Positions 23,801 to 34,741 of a DNA stretch of 64,000 bases are shown in pieces. The stretch covers positions 11,785,176 to 11,849,175 of the forward strand of contig JAMKCF010000008.1 in NCBI GenBank assembly GCA_023634235.1, in the 5' to 3' direction. Every line of letters starts with the position of its first letter. The first letter of the stretch is position 1. The notes beneath the pieces are model-generated. The model worked only from the letters and a program-made list of their open reading frames with translations, did no database searches and had not been told where the DNA came from. The translations under genes and the position numbers were made by a program. Source of the DNA: Pisaster brevispinus. Lineage: Eukaryota > Echinodermata > Asteroidea > Forcipulatida > Asteriidae.

Positions 23801-26800
23801 AACTAATAAAAACCGTTTTCAGTGAAATGTGACAACCAATATATATACAATAAGTTATGAAAAGTTCAACAAGGTTTAGCTGGTTTGCGTTTTCCTAAAA
23901 TACTTAGGACCAAGGATGTAATGCAAGGGGATCGCAGTGTATTTTTTTTAACTATGACCGGGTCGTCTAGATATTATAATTCCACCGTCTAAATTCAATA
24001 ATATCCCATTAAGTAAACAAACATTGCTTTCCACGTCAGGAGACGGCAATATCAGTGCTTATACGACAATCACAAATCAATTGCAAATTCTTTACCTATA
24101 TGTAAGCATTTCTCCAATATGAAGAAGTCTTTCGCGCTTTGATAAAATATTGCCAATATTTATCTATACGAAACAAAATAACAAGTAAGCCTACAGAGAA
24201 AATGCCGTGTGTAACATTTCTAATCGTTGACTAATGGTTGGGCAGTGAACATGCGTCTTGAAGACGAGATTCCTCACTCACTCGGTCGAAACAAAACGTA
24301 AATTTAGCATAAAGCCATTTCAGCCAAGCATCACTGCGAACCACAAGAGATAGAAATACTTTGATTAAAGGAATCATTCATCTTTGGTTTTTAGAAGAGT
24401 AAATTCATTCTCACAAAGTTAGTTTTTGAGGGGGGGGGGGCAAACAATAAAAACACCATACGACGACCCGCCTGGGGACATGTCGGCAAATTAGGTGCTT
24501 GGATTTAAGTTTATTGAATTGAGTTTAAATGAAATGGTTTATTAAAACAAAATCATCACAGCCTGTATTGCTGATTTACATGATTTGTACAAGAGTATAA
24601 AAAACATTAGAATAAAAAAAAAATTAACAACACTAAGAAATAACAAATCACCAACACACCAAGAAATTGAAAAATATTTACAAAAGCTGCGGAACAGAAA
24701 AGTGCAATTGGGGGCTCAGAATTTATGAGAAAATTGTATTTAATAGCTGTTGCAAACTGCCTACCAACCAAAAGGACCTATGGTATTAATGCAAACCAAC
24801 AAACAAAAGTTAGTGGTCTGAGGTTTCGACCCTAGCAGAGTCTTTCTCGAAGGCTAAAATTTCAGAATTGAGTCAGCCCTAATACAACGAAAACGATTCA
24901 TGCTTTTTCAGGAATTTGTGCGCATTCGTCTTGCTGAAGTCGAAATAACTCAACACTTTTGTTCTTCATAGAAGATTGGTACTTGTAAAACTAATGCACG
25001 TTGAGATTCAACTTAAAAATTGCTTTTGTTGATGCTTACATGTCCCTTTACCTTTAAGACCTTTAAGTGAACATAAATGCAACCATCCCTCTTCGTGCAA
25101 GTATTAATCCCTCTAGGCCTACTGCTAATGCGCATGGTCTTTCCGTTGTGAGAATTATTGTGCAAATCAAGTGAAAGAACCGTGCATGACTTCCTGCTTG
25201 TATATTTCATTCCCAAAACGAATTTTATTTGGGCGTTCTAAACTCATTGTGATCAACACGGGTGCCGTTCCGGCGTAACTTGGCTGCACATAACGTATAT
25301 CGCTAGTCTTTTGGAGTCAAATAAAGGTGGGTGCATGATTGCATTGGTCTAAATTTATTTGGGGGAAAATGTAGTCGAGGCATGTAAAAGGATTTACCAT
25401 TAGTAGATTTATCTCGGTATCAGTGGGTGTATAATTGTATAAGTCAAACGCAGGCCACACCTAACAATAAATGTTGAACGAAACAAGTAGTATAGATGAT
25501 CCTGAGAAAGATTTCCATTCGAAAGATTCGTTTGGTACTTCAATTAATACGTGCATAAGGCACGATTTCCAAACAACGTTAAATTCAAAAGCCCCTTTTT
25601 CAGTTGACTGAAACGGATAGAGTAGACGGTAATTTTGACATCAACTGATGTTCACAATAAACTCAGATCACGAGTTTCGAATTCCATTCCAGAAGAAGTA
25701 TGATGGACATTTTTTCCTTTCCAAAGTTAAAAAAAATTACATCTTAATGGCAACATTTTGCTTAGAATAAACGGGTCATCTTTTTAAAATTTCAATTCAC
25801 ATGAAGTGCTGAGGGAAGTCCAAACAGTTACAAAACCCCATCAATTCATTTGCAACCAAACACCGATTGCATCAACAGAAGAAATGCAACTTGACCGTGG
25901 AACATACGTGTTTATGCACAATCCAACAGTAACGTTCTTCCTTTGTACTGGCATTTCTTATGCTCGTCTTCATATTATGCATAGGCCTTAAACATTGTGA
26001 TACCAAACATTGATATTGGTGACACCAAAAAGGTACAAAACACGCTAAACTTGATCCAAAGCATTGCAGAATGTCGATTTAAGCCTTGCTCTATAATTAA
26101 AAAAATATTCTATGTGCTTCAACTTGCGATTTACATTTGGAAAATGTCTCATCAGGCCGGTTGATAAAACCCTATGTTATCACGGCATGTTGTAAAGCTA
26201 AAGTGTCGATTACCGAAGAAGTCGCTCGTATATTTACATCCCGCATTCAGAACATAACAGAAATTATATTTATTTCGAGATGCCTGTTGCAAGACTCGCT
26301 CAGTCTAAACGACCGACACACAGTCGAGGACATCTTAACCGGTGTCACTGATTCAGAAATGTCAATTTCTAAATGTATGTACCATTCCTTCTAGATGACG
26401 AGTCAATTCGCATTGCTGTAGAGGATGATTAATTCCCATTTAACATTGCAGTATTTCTTAATTTGTTTTTCTCTGATGTAGCGAATGACAAATGTTTCAG
26501 CTGTGAAGACGGTTCCATGTGCATTGATAGTGACTTGAAGTGCGATTCGTTGTGGAACTGTGCAGACGGCAGTGACGAGAGCTTCACGCTGTGCTCAGGT
26601 AAAGAGAATTGTACATTTGAATACCTCCATGTTTACCAGTACTGCTATCGTTTGGAAAAAACTCATCATCTGTTCACTAGGTATCGGCATGTTTCTTGAA
26701 ATCAAAGACAGTCATTTTTAGTGGCTGTATTCTCTACGCACAAATGTTGCATTACATGCAAAACGATGATGATCAAAAGACGGGTGTGACATTTTTTAGT

Positions 26801-27433
26801 GACTCGGTCCAGTCGCGTTTGAATTGCAAGATGTCGTGTGTCAATTAACCTTCGATTTAAAATATCTAAATCAACTACATCTAGGCCTATAACCGGTTTT
26901 CGAAGTTTGGACGACAAACATTATCGGTTGTTTTGGTTTGTTTTTCTTTCTTGCCAGTTGTGCCGACGGAACTACCAGGTGCGTCTACTGGCTGGTTGGG
27001 CTGGATGGGAACCTTCTTAGCAGTTACAGTGGCTGCCATTATAGTCATTTTCCTCTTAGTTTCTTTTACGGTCTGTTGCTGCTGCAAGCGGAAGGGCCAG
27101 GGAATGCCAGTGGGCCGCGGCCAGGCAGACGGCCGCGGTGCCGTCAGCACGTCCGCCCCGTCAAGTAGTTCATCTAGCAACAGTAGCAGTAATTCTAGCC
27201 CAAACTATGGTGAAATGAGTGCCAGAACTCCCCCTCGGGAGGTGTACCAGCCGACCGTAATGGACAACACAAGTGGTGCGGGTGGGAGCCATGTTTTTTA
27301 CGGTTACCCGCCGCCCAGTGGCCGGGTCGATTTGGGAGGTGGGATATACGGTTTTCAAGGGGGTTATTTCCCTATGAGGAAGGAGAACTTATGTCATACT
27401 GTGGAGAGGGGGTTTAACGGTCATAACTACTGA
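17721..27433 (+). CDS. CUB and LDL-receptor class A domain type I membrane protein (complete, 5 exons)
   Basis: Exons 17721-17895, 22797-22999, 23218-23428, 26482-26598 and 26958-27433 join in phase with GT-AG introns to 1182 nt (393 aa). Order: signal peptide (hydrophobic about 38-49, likely cleavage after ASA near 55); one CUB domain (about 69-188) with its four cysteines and the EVIVYDG strand; one LDLa module (201-234) with six cysteines and the calcium-binding DGSDE; a short stalk; one transmembrane helix (about 254-274) followed by CCCCKRK; and a Ser- and Gly-rich cytoplasmic tail with several Tyr and Pro-Pro motifs. Known CUB-LDLa membrane proteins act as receptors or co-receptors at the cell surface; the ligand here is unknown. 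The first in-frame ATG after a TGA at 17640-17642 sets the start. The name of a specific orthologue cannot be given. Confidence 0.9.
17896..22796 (+). other. Intron 1 of the CUB/LDLa gene
   Basis: 4.9 kb with no recognisable coding segment. A tRNA-like stretch with an inverted box B (GGAACCGAACCCATAACC) lies near 18630-18690, and a foldback element lies at 22121-22218. CCGCCATTTTGG near 22630 is repeated inverted as CCAAAATGGTGG near 22672. The rest is AT-rich sequence in which I see nothing. Confidence 0.55.
22121..22218. mobile_element. Foldback element, about 98 bp
   Basis: TGTCCGAATCGGCGGCTACG at the left matches, inverted, CCAAAGTCGCCCGATTCGGACG at the right. The element is much more GC-rich than its flanks. 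It looks like a complete tiny hairpin MITE in intron 1 of the CUB/LDLa gene. Confidence 0.65.
22797..22999 (+). CDS. CUB/LDLa gene exon 2: first half of CUB domain
   Basis: Acceptor CACTTGCAG, donor GAG then GTGTGT. Encodes GECWQYIT...DCKVTITTAPGKRIHAVFESFDV...NCYQDE, carrying three of the four CUB cysteines. Confidence 0.92.
23218..23428 (+). CDS. CUB/LDLa gene exon 3: second half of CUB domain
   Basis: Acceptor TTATACAG, donor GTAAGT. Starts VIVYDGR and contains YGLCGAD (fourth cysteine) and KGFSVVFTSF, the closing strand typical of CUB. Confidence 0.92.
23429..26481 (+). other. Intron 3 of the CUB/LDLa gene
   Basis: 3 kb, AT-rich, with a G-run at about 24430-24441 and the candidate exon at 26156-26374. 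Nothing else recognised. Confidence 0.5.
26156..26374 (+). CDS. Possible alternative exon between CUB and LDLa exons
   Basis: An open stretch of 219 nt bounded by AG at 26154-26155 and GTATGT at 26375. It begins with two bases and ends with one, exactly the phase needed to drop between the exons ending at 23428 and starting at 26482, which would add 73 residues. The acceptor has a poor pyrimidine tract and the peptide matches no domain I know, so chance is a real alternative. Confidence 0.25.
26482..26598 (+). CDS. CUB/LDLa gene exon 4: LDLa module
   Basis: Acceptor TGATGTAG, donor TCAG then GTAAAG. Encodes the complete six-cysteine LDLa module ending NCADGSDESFTLC. The exon matches the module boundaries, as usual for this domain. 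Confidence 0.93.
26958..27433 (+). CDS. CUB/LDLa gene exon 5: stalk, transmembrane helix, cytoplasmic tail, stop
   Basis: Acceptor CTTGCCAG. Encodes the helix FLAVTVAAIIVIFLLVSFTV, the CCCCKRK stop-transfer, a run of Ser/Asn, and a tail with PPREVYQP and YGYPPPSG. Stop TGA at 27431-27433. The juxtamembrane cysteines could be palmitoylated. Confidence 0.93.
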
Positions 27434-30400
27434 CTGAATCGTATCTGAGGTAAAGTAGTGAATCAGTGGAATAAGCACAAATTATAGTCAAGAGACAATA
27501 CGAGTATCATTGCAGACTTAAACAGCAAACTTTGGATTCTTTTTAAGGGTACCACGTACCGAAGACTTCAATATAACCACAGACAAAGAAGGCCTAGATC
27601 GGAAGTCACAAATGTAAATAATAATGTAAAGATTTTTTTAAAATAACACTATCATCTATCTTTCTCTGTGGCACAGAACTTTTCAAAAGTCACAAAATGC
27701 CATGGAAAGTGGTTGAAATACATCATGTAATGATGATTGCACCCTATACATATGCTCCAATTGTGTTCATAACTAATCGTGACGTTGGCTAATGATGTTT
27801 AGCTCGCACATCTTAAAGTGTGGTGAAGCAGTTACACAAAAACTCAATCTGGACAGGATTTTGTTGAATATCATTTTGTATTGGGAAAAGAAGGTTGGCA
27901 TTGGAGATCTCTTCACAGCTTGCTGTGTTATTCTGTGCTCCTTAAATTTCTAATCCTGGCTGGGTACTTTATGGTATCGGAATATTATTTCGACTGAACC
28001 TCTAAAGGAATTCTACGAAGGAATAACTACAGAGTAACAATGTGGGCCTGGGATGTGTACAGTTGTATTTTTTTAGTGTATATATAATGCTCGGACAGGA
28101 CCTATTCAAGTAACCGATAAAATCGTCTTTATTTATTTTCTGTAAATGACACTTTTGTTATTATGCAATTTTTCACAAGGCTTGCCTCGCTTTTGTTATT
28201 TTGATTATATTCCAGAATGTTTTGTGAAAGAAAATGTTTATATTGCTTTATATACTAATTTGGTTTCCCCCAAAAAATAGTTTCAAAGATAAAGAAACCC
28301 TGCTGGTCACAACCCAAATTTAAAAATGATTAAAGAAGTATGTATTGAAGCTGACTTTAAGTTGGTTAAGTCCAAACCATCTGCAGAAGTATTGCCACTT
28401 AAAGTAGCCTCACTAATGCACTGTGAATGTGGTAACTGAAAATACCCAAACGAGAAAAAGACACGCCATGATAATTTTCTAAAACATAAAGAAACTTAGT
28501 AAAATATGGAATAACAACGCATTATTTTCCGCCAAATCTTAATAGATTTGTTACTTCAAGCGGATTGGATTTTGTTTAAGCTCTCTTCAGAAAACGGACG
28601 ATGTAATACCTTCTGTAAGAGTTGAATTTATCAAGCCTTGTTTGGCAGTGTTACAAAAAATGTGTTTCTTTCTTCCAATAGTTGAGAAAGCTGAAGGTCT
28701 GAAGTCGTAGATTGTCTGTAAATTGTGAGAAAATTGAATACAAAATACATGTAGTTTGCATTTCAGAATGGACCCTTTCCGATATTCTAGATTTTAGAAT
28801 GCATAAAACTTAAATGTATTTACTTTCACTATTAAAACTATTTTCTCAAATGTATACCCCAACGTTTTATAAAGTGCGTACATTTTGGTTCAGAATTCCA
28901 CCCCTCCCCATAAATATGGGAGCTAAGAGGCACAATCTTAAAGTTAACTATTGAAAGGGCCGGGAAGGGACGAGATGCCTACTTTACTAGTAGTATTTCT
29001 CGAACTTGGCCTAAACAGCAATATATATCAGCCTTGTCTAACATCATTTCGTCATTTTAGTCTTCTTAATTCTCAGTAATTATATTACACCAATCGTATC
29101 CATACCCCAAGTTAGCCTGTGTATAGTCAGTCATCACACGTCTAGTTTATTACGATGAACATAGCGTTTGTTCCCTTTATTACATCACTAGTCAACATCC
29201 AACACGACCCTTTTATAGATTTCTGCGACTCGCAATTTCACAGCAGGCGCATGTGCAAACAATATGCGCGTGCAATATGCGCGTGCAACCAAAAGAGATT
29301 GGCTAAATGCTGTGGAGGCGTGGCCACCCATAATACTTGGTGTGTGCGTTTACTCAAGCCTACACAAACTTACATAAGTACATTTTAGTGTGGACATCTG
29401 TACGCGTACTGTACTGTTCAACAAATAGAACTACGTTGTCCCCTTTAAAACCTTGCAATGAGGCACGTTATCACAGAGCTGTGGCACATATAAAGAAAAA
29501 CATAACCATTACAAAATGGTAGATCCCAACCCCGTGATACTCCATGATATCCTACAGTGTACCATTACACACGTTTTAGAAGGGGTGTCAATCAACAGGG
29601 GTCGTCAATTTGGTCATGAGGGGTGGTGGAAAAAAATATTTCCCATTGCATGCACAAAATCCTATCTCTGTGTGGGCTTGGTGTGAGTGAGTCACCGCTT
29701 GGTGACAAGGCATGGTTGTTGTTTCTGATCCTTGCTCTATGGTTTACCGGTTCAATGGGCTTGAAGGTATTCCTTGACATGTAAGCAACACAATTAGCTA
29801 AAGAAATCATTGAGAAAAGGCATAACAAACCCTCTTAACCTATCAATTACGCCGGCCAAACGTCTGTGACAGTAAACTGTAGCAATGTTAGGACCAAACA
29901 GGTGCCTCGTTGCCAGGTTAAATGGTTTCTAAATCAGAAATATTAATATTCCTTTTGGCATATGCGTGTGCGAGTTGCGTTGGCCGCCATCTTTGACGTC
30001 AACGTTGGAAACGTGCACGTGTGTGCGCGCTGCGCAAGATTCTCAGCAAATTAAACTCTTCTTCCTAAGTTACTTTACAGACTGTTTTGGCCTTAGGCGT
30101 CATATGCAAGTGGCTCTTAACGTTTGAGCTATCAATTCCAAAGGGACATTAAAACATTCTTAAATTCTTTGGAAAGTTTGGGTCATAAAGGCCTACAGTA
30201 TCACACACGTGCGTATCATGCTGCACGCCCAAAGTCTACGCTACTTTCGGTAAAGTATATTATTTTCGCCAAAGTATATTATTTGTGTGTAGCTTTACTA
30301 AAAAATCACCCATTTCATTGTTCAAAGCATTTAAATTTAAATTCGGAGAAGACCTTCGTCTTTGAAGAACGTAGAATGTAAAAGCCGAGTCAAATTATTA

Positions 30401-31225
30401 TACTTTTCCTGTATAAATCGTCAAAGAAAAACTGGCTCAATGCAACTCCTTTTAATTAGCCTTTTTTAGATAGATATGAAGTGCACTGTTTGGTTTTGGT
30501 GTATTAGGGGCCTCCGGAAACCCGACGTGGAGGGCGCTCTATTTAATTTGAAATACATTTGAAAATAAAAAGAAATAGATACAAGGAATCGATTGAGATG
30601 ATTAACAGAACCTTTACCAGTGGTGAGACTAGTTCTAGAAAGAATGAAAGAAAAGCAGTTTAATTCCTAAAAATATTCAAATTTCAAGAAAACATACAAT
30701 CTACACCAAATAAATGCAACATGCTCAGACAATTTGAGAAACCAGATGAATCACGTGTTCATCTTAACCTCCGACCTTTATTAACATTACAAGCTTTACA
30801 TGAATGGCAAATTCGTTTAAAGGAAACAAAAGTATTGTACAACACTGTCTAGCTTGAAATCTGTATAATAAAAATAAGCAATGCATGCACTTGCATTTTT
30901 GAGAGAATTCAACATTCATGATCAGATAACTTCTTTAGATTTCTATTTTCTTCAGAAAAATAATTGAGACTCACAGAAAGTCCGTCCTACCTATTACAAA
31001 AATACCCCAAATCGGAAACGGTTTTTGTACAAAAGAATATATACCTAATACGATGCAGAAACTCTCTAGAATTTTTTAACAAATGAATGAAATGTGAATA
31101 TACCCCTTGCATATAAGGTCACACTCTCAAAAAGCACCCTCACTGAGGCAAAAGGAGGCAAGCCAAATCATTGGACGATAGCTGTTTTTGTGCGTAAACC
31201 CCAGCGTTTCGTGTTATGCAAGGGG

Positions 31226-31390
31226 TCTATAGACCTTATGAATTGACTTCATCCAGCCGCCATCTTACCATCAGAACCGATGAGACAATTGAAATTTTTA
31301 CGCACAGAGCACAGGATTGCCCAATGAACAACCTGCTTTTGACCTCAAGGCGAGGGCGCCCTATTCAAATAACGTCAAGTGCAAAAGGTC
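31226..31390. repeat. Dispersed repeat, copy 2 (partner of 2929-3080)
   Basis: Same motif order as the copy in the WD40 intron: CCGCCATCTTAC, GCACAGGATTGCCCAATGA, TTTTGACC, GGCGCCCTATTCAAAT. Confidence 0.6.
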
Positions 31391-32849
31391 TACTGTCTTA
31401 AGAAGCTAACCTATTGGACTCAGAAAAACCCCTTAACTAAAATGTACAGAAAATGAAGAAGCTGCACGGGGATAATTTCAACAAATGATGGCTAAGAGTT
31501 TCAAACGCCATTTGGAGAAAGACATTTTACAGACAACTTGTTTAATATTCACATTATCCAAATGACAGCACCATGACCATCATGGCATAACATCCAACAG
31601 AAATTTGGCTTGATTTCGTTCGACTGAGTACTGCATAGCCTAACAAATGAATACAAGTAGAGCACCGAATTTAAAGGGCGTATTGTCCACACACAAAAAA
31701 CTATACAAAGTAAATACATGTACATTATAGCGAAGCCATCTTGGATTTCCCCAATTCAAAGCAGCACAACCAAAATGAGGCTGCAAGGGGCAAAATGGTC
31801 TGGCCCTTCGAGAACCATACGTCATTATTGCTATTTTACACAAAGAGAGGCGGCATCATGATACTTAAGAATAAGACCCATTGGAAGATAGTTTTTACCA
31901 AACTTCCTGAGAACTTCCTATAAGGGAAAAGGTAAAATGCGAAAGAAAACATGATTTGAAAAATTGGTTTGATTTAAAGCGTTAAAAGATATGGTATTTG
32001 ACAGAACTTTTTGCGTATATTATGTGAAAAGTAACAATAACAACGTGTGAGAGTCATTGCTGACAAAGAGGTCTGAAAATAAAGTTTTAGGTGTGCTTAA
32101 ATGTTGCCATTTCCACCTTATGGTGCCCCTTAGATTTCAAGGAGCTGTTTGGAAAAACAGCAATACAGAAGTAAACAAAAGAACACAATTTCTTCATACC
32201 GTTAGAAAATAACAGCTAATTTTTCAACAGGCAGACAGAGGTTTTTGAATTCACAGGCCTGGCATTTAATCTTTGAGAGGGCTGGGCCATTTTCATTTTG
32301 CAAAGGGCACTTCCATTGCAAAATTTTATAGTCTATGGGAAACTTTTGATGGGGCAAAAAGGCCAAGACTACGGCAACGGAGGCCTGAATTCAGATATAG
32401 TTCTGAAATTTCTCATCCCAAACACTTATGTGCTGTGCAGATTACTAGAGCCAGTCATTTCCCTGCTAGGAAAAGAATATTTTTGTTACACTTACAAAAA
32501 GATTTGTGAAATAAAATTAAAAAGGTCCACAAAGACGTACGTCCAACCAAAATCATCATTATTTCAAAAAGTAACTTTAAAACTTGTACAATGTATTTAC
32601 AAACTGGCCTGACTTGATTTAAACTGGCTCTTATTTGAACGGAAAAATAAAATAAAATAAACTTCAGATTTTAAAACTTGTTTAAAAATAATGCAAAAAG
32701 AGAATTTGTTTAGTCATTGAATGAGTAACTGTTTAAAACAATGGTCAAATGGTGAAAACAATAATTACAAAATTTCAAACGTGATTGGGCCAATCAGAAC
32801 TACCTAATCCAACAAGAAGTATTAAAAAGTAAATTCTCCCCAAGGCAAA

Positions 32850-33095
32850 GTGGCCAGTGTTAATATCCAGTTTCATTGGCATGAAATGACTGAGAACATT
32901 GCTATTCCCCCTGGACAAGATGCCAGTCCATTGCAGTTTACTCCAGAGCTCTCGCTAGTACCTATTAGCAATTATGATAAAGTGCCTTGCTCAGGGAAAC
33001 AAGTGTCTAGACAGACCAGGCCAGGATTCGAACCCACAATCTGTAGATTACAGGTCTTGATTGAGTCCACCACCCTAGACTTGAGCCAAGCACGA
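32850..33095 (-). mobile_element. tRNA-derived SINE (family B, deuterostome-type core)
   Basis: On the minus strand: box B GTGGGTTCGAATCC, then CCTGAGCAAGGCACTTTATC and a long 3' body. The same core word follows a tRNA-like box at 45620-45735 (+), 49780-49875 (+) and 61335-61500 (-). Confidence 0.65.
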
Positions 33096-33701
33096 CACCC
33101 CACAACAAGCAGTATCAACTCATCATTAACATCTCAAGTCAAACATCTAATTAAAAACCACAATGAAACAAAGTTTACCAACGTTTGAAAACCATTAAAA
33201 AAATGCCTTCCTAAAAATCAAGGTTAACAAAATTTGTTTTTAACAATTTGAAAATATAAAAAAATAAATAAATAAGCATCAAGAAAAAAACAAAGAAACA
33301 AATCATGGTTTGTTGATCAAATAAATTATTCGAAAAAAAACAAAACATTTTGTCTGTGAAACCCACAAAAATACTTCTTGTAATCTGTAGAGAAGTGTTT
33401 TCATAAAAAACAGTACCCCTAGAGAAATGTTAAAACATGATTGAGTTTTCCTTTCACTAGTTAACCGTAAAAGATTTTCTTAATGCTTCTGGTCCTGCTG
33501 AAAAAATTTACAAAAATTCTATACAAAATTTTACATGCCTTCATTTTGTTTTCACTATTTCGTTCTGACACTAAAAATGCCCATTTTTACCACAAAACTC
33601 TTTTGACTGCCACTTATGTCATTTTCTGCAATCAATTCCCCCTAAACCTTTCAGGTTTATGAAACTTTACGAAAACTTTACAAAAACTACAAAGTATGAC
33701 A

Positions 33702-33810
33702 CCAGGGCCCAATTTCATAGCAAACCATCAAACAATGCTTCTTACCAGAAAAAGGTTACCAGCCAAAACACCATGTCATGTGCACCATCTGGGACTGGTT
33801 TCCTGCAAGT
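33702..33810. mobile_element. Fragment of the GGGCCCAATTTCATAG MITE family
   Basis: Begins GGGCCCAATTTCATAG and continues TTACCAGAAAAAGGTTACCAGC...ACCATGTCATG, matching the left half of the complete element at 52950-53142. Confidence 0.65.
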
Positions 33811-33898
33811 TTTACCTCAGTTGGAAGTTTGTTAACGACTTCACGTCAGATGACGTGTGTATACACCAAATGTTTCTGGACTGGCCTACGGCAGATGG

Positions 33899-33904
33899 TT
33901 TATT
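33899..33904 (-). promoter_or_regulatory. Candidate poly(A) signal of the RBL gene
   Basis: AATAAA on the minus strand, about 680 bp after the RBL stop codon. Not verified; other signals further downstream are possible. Confidence 0.35.
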
Positions 33905-34579
33905 ATGACCGGAACATCTGAACAGTGCAATAAAAATCCACCCAGACTGCCTATTGTGAGGTGTCCACAGGCATGCACCTATGCTTTGTGAACAGTGCAA
34001 AGAGGGCCACCAGGTAATGGAATACATGCCTTGTAATTTTCCGGGGTTCTTGTCTACTCCCGGATTCCAGACCTTTGTCCTGTTGCTGTACTAATGTGGA
34101 CTGCAAGAGTGGACAGGCTGCCACCATTGTTTATCATTTTATGGGAGTTACGTTCGAGTGTTCTGAAATTCCAGCAGACCACTGCAGATAATCGACTGTG
34201 GCTCACAGCTGACGTTCTGCAAATCACATATTTCCTCACACAATGACATATTATCCAGATGCTAGTTAGAAGAACCTTTGTTGTCTTTCCTTTGTCAAGT
34301 CAGGATTTCATTGTGGCAACAATATTTTCAAAAGAAAATGATTACTCAAGAAGCTCCCAAAACTTCCGAAAAAATAACACTGCAGGAAGGCACTGACAAT
34401 TTTTCAGAATACCGGCGTGAAGTGGTTCAGCAATATATTCTGCTTACCAACTCATAAGAAATTGAGCCCTGGGTCTAGTTAAGTAGTTGGTAAAGCATAA
34501 TAACATTCACTCAGTTGAAAAGCTAACCCGCCCAAACGTTCCCATCCCCTCTAACAGCAAGTCTGCGTATTCCCATCCC

Positions 34580-34741
34580 TCATCGGTCTGACTTGAGGCT
34601 GATGATGCGTTGTGCAAGACGGTTCGGCTCCATACAAATCCGTTTTGGAGAGCTGTCATTGGAGTCTCCAAGGGGCAGGACCCGCTTAGGCGTCTGTCGC
34701 TCACCTCCGAGTTTGATCATGTTGTTAATGTCACGAAGATT
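34580..34741 (-). CDS. RBL1: RBL exon 20: C terminus and stop
   Basis: Encodes NLRDINNMIKLG...TPKRVL...SSPKRIC, the conserved p107/p130 end. Stop TGA at 34580-34582. Acceptor TACTTTCAG. The correct frame here differs from the longest open frame at this spot. Confidence 0.93.
   Translation of the reverse strand, partial: NLRDINNMIKLGGERQTPKRVLPLGDSNDSSPKRICMEPNRLAQRIISLKSDR

Larger units (their letters stand above)
27434..34579. other. Convergent intergenic region (3' UTRs and repeats)
   Basis: The CUB/LDLa gene ends at 27433 going right and the RBL coding region ends at 34580 going left. Between them I find only possible poly(A) signals, one repeat shared with the WD40 intron (31226-31390), a SINE (32850-33095), a fragment of the GGGCCCAATTTCATAG MITE family (33702-33810) and A-rich stretches near 32640 and 33240-33300. 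No gene is supportable. Confidence 0.55.

Noticed and set aside
34507..34704. 65-codon minus-strand frame over the RBL terminal exon
   Set aside because: Different phase from the spliced reading; the conserved NLRDINNMIKLG...SSPKRIC frame ends at 34580.
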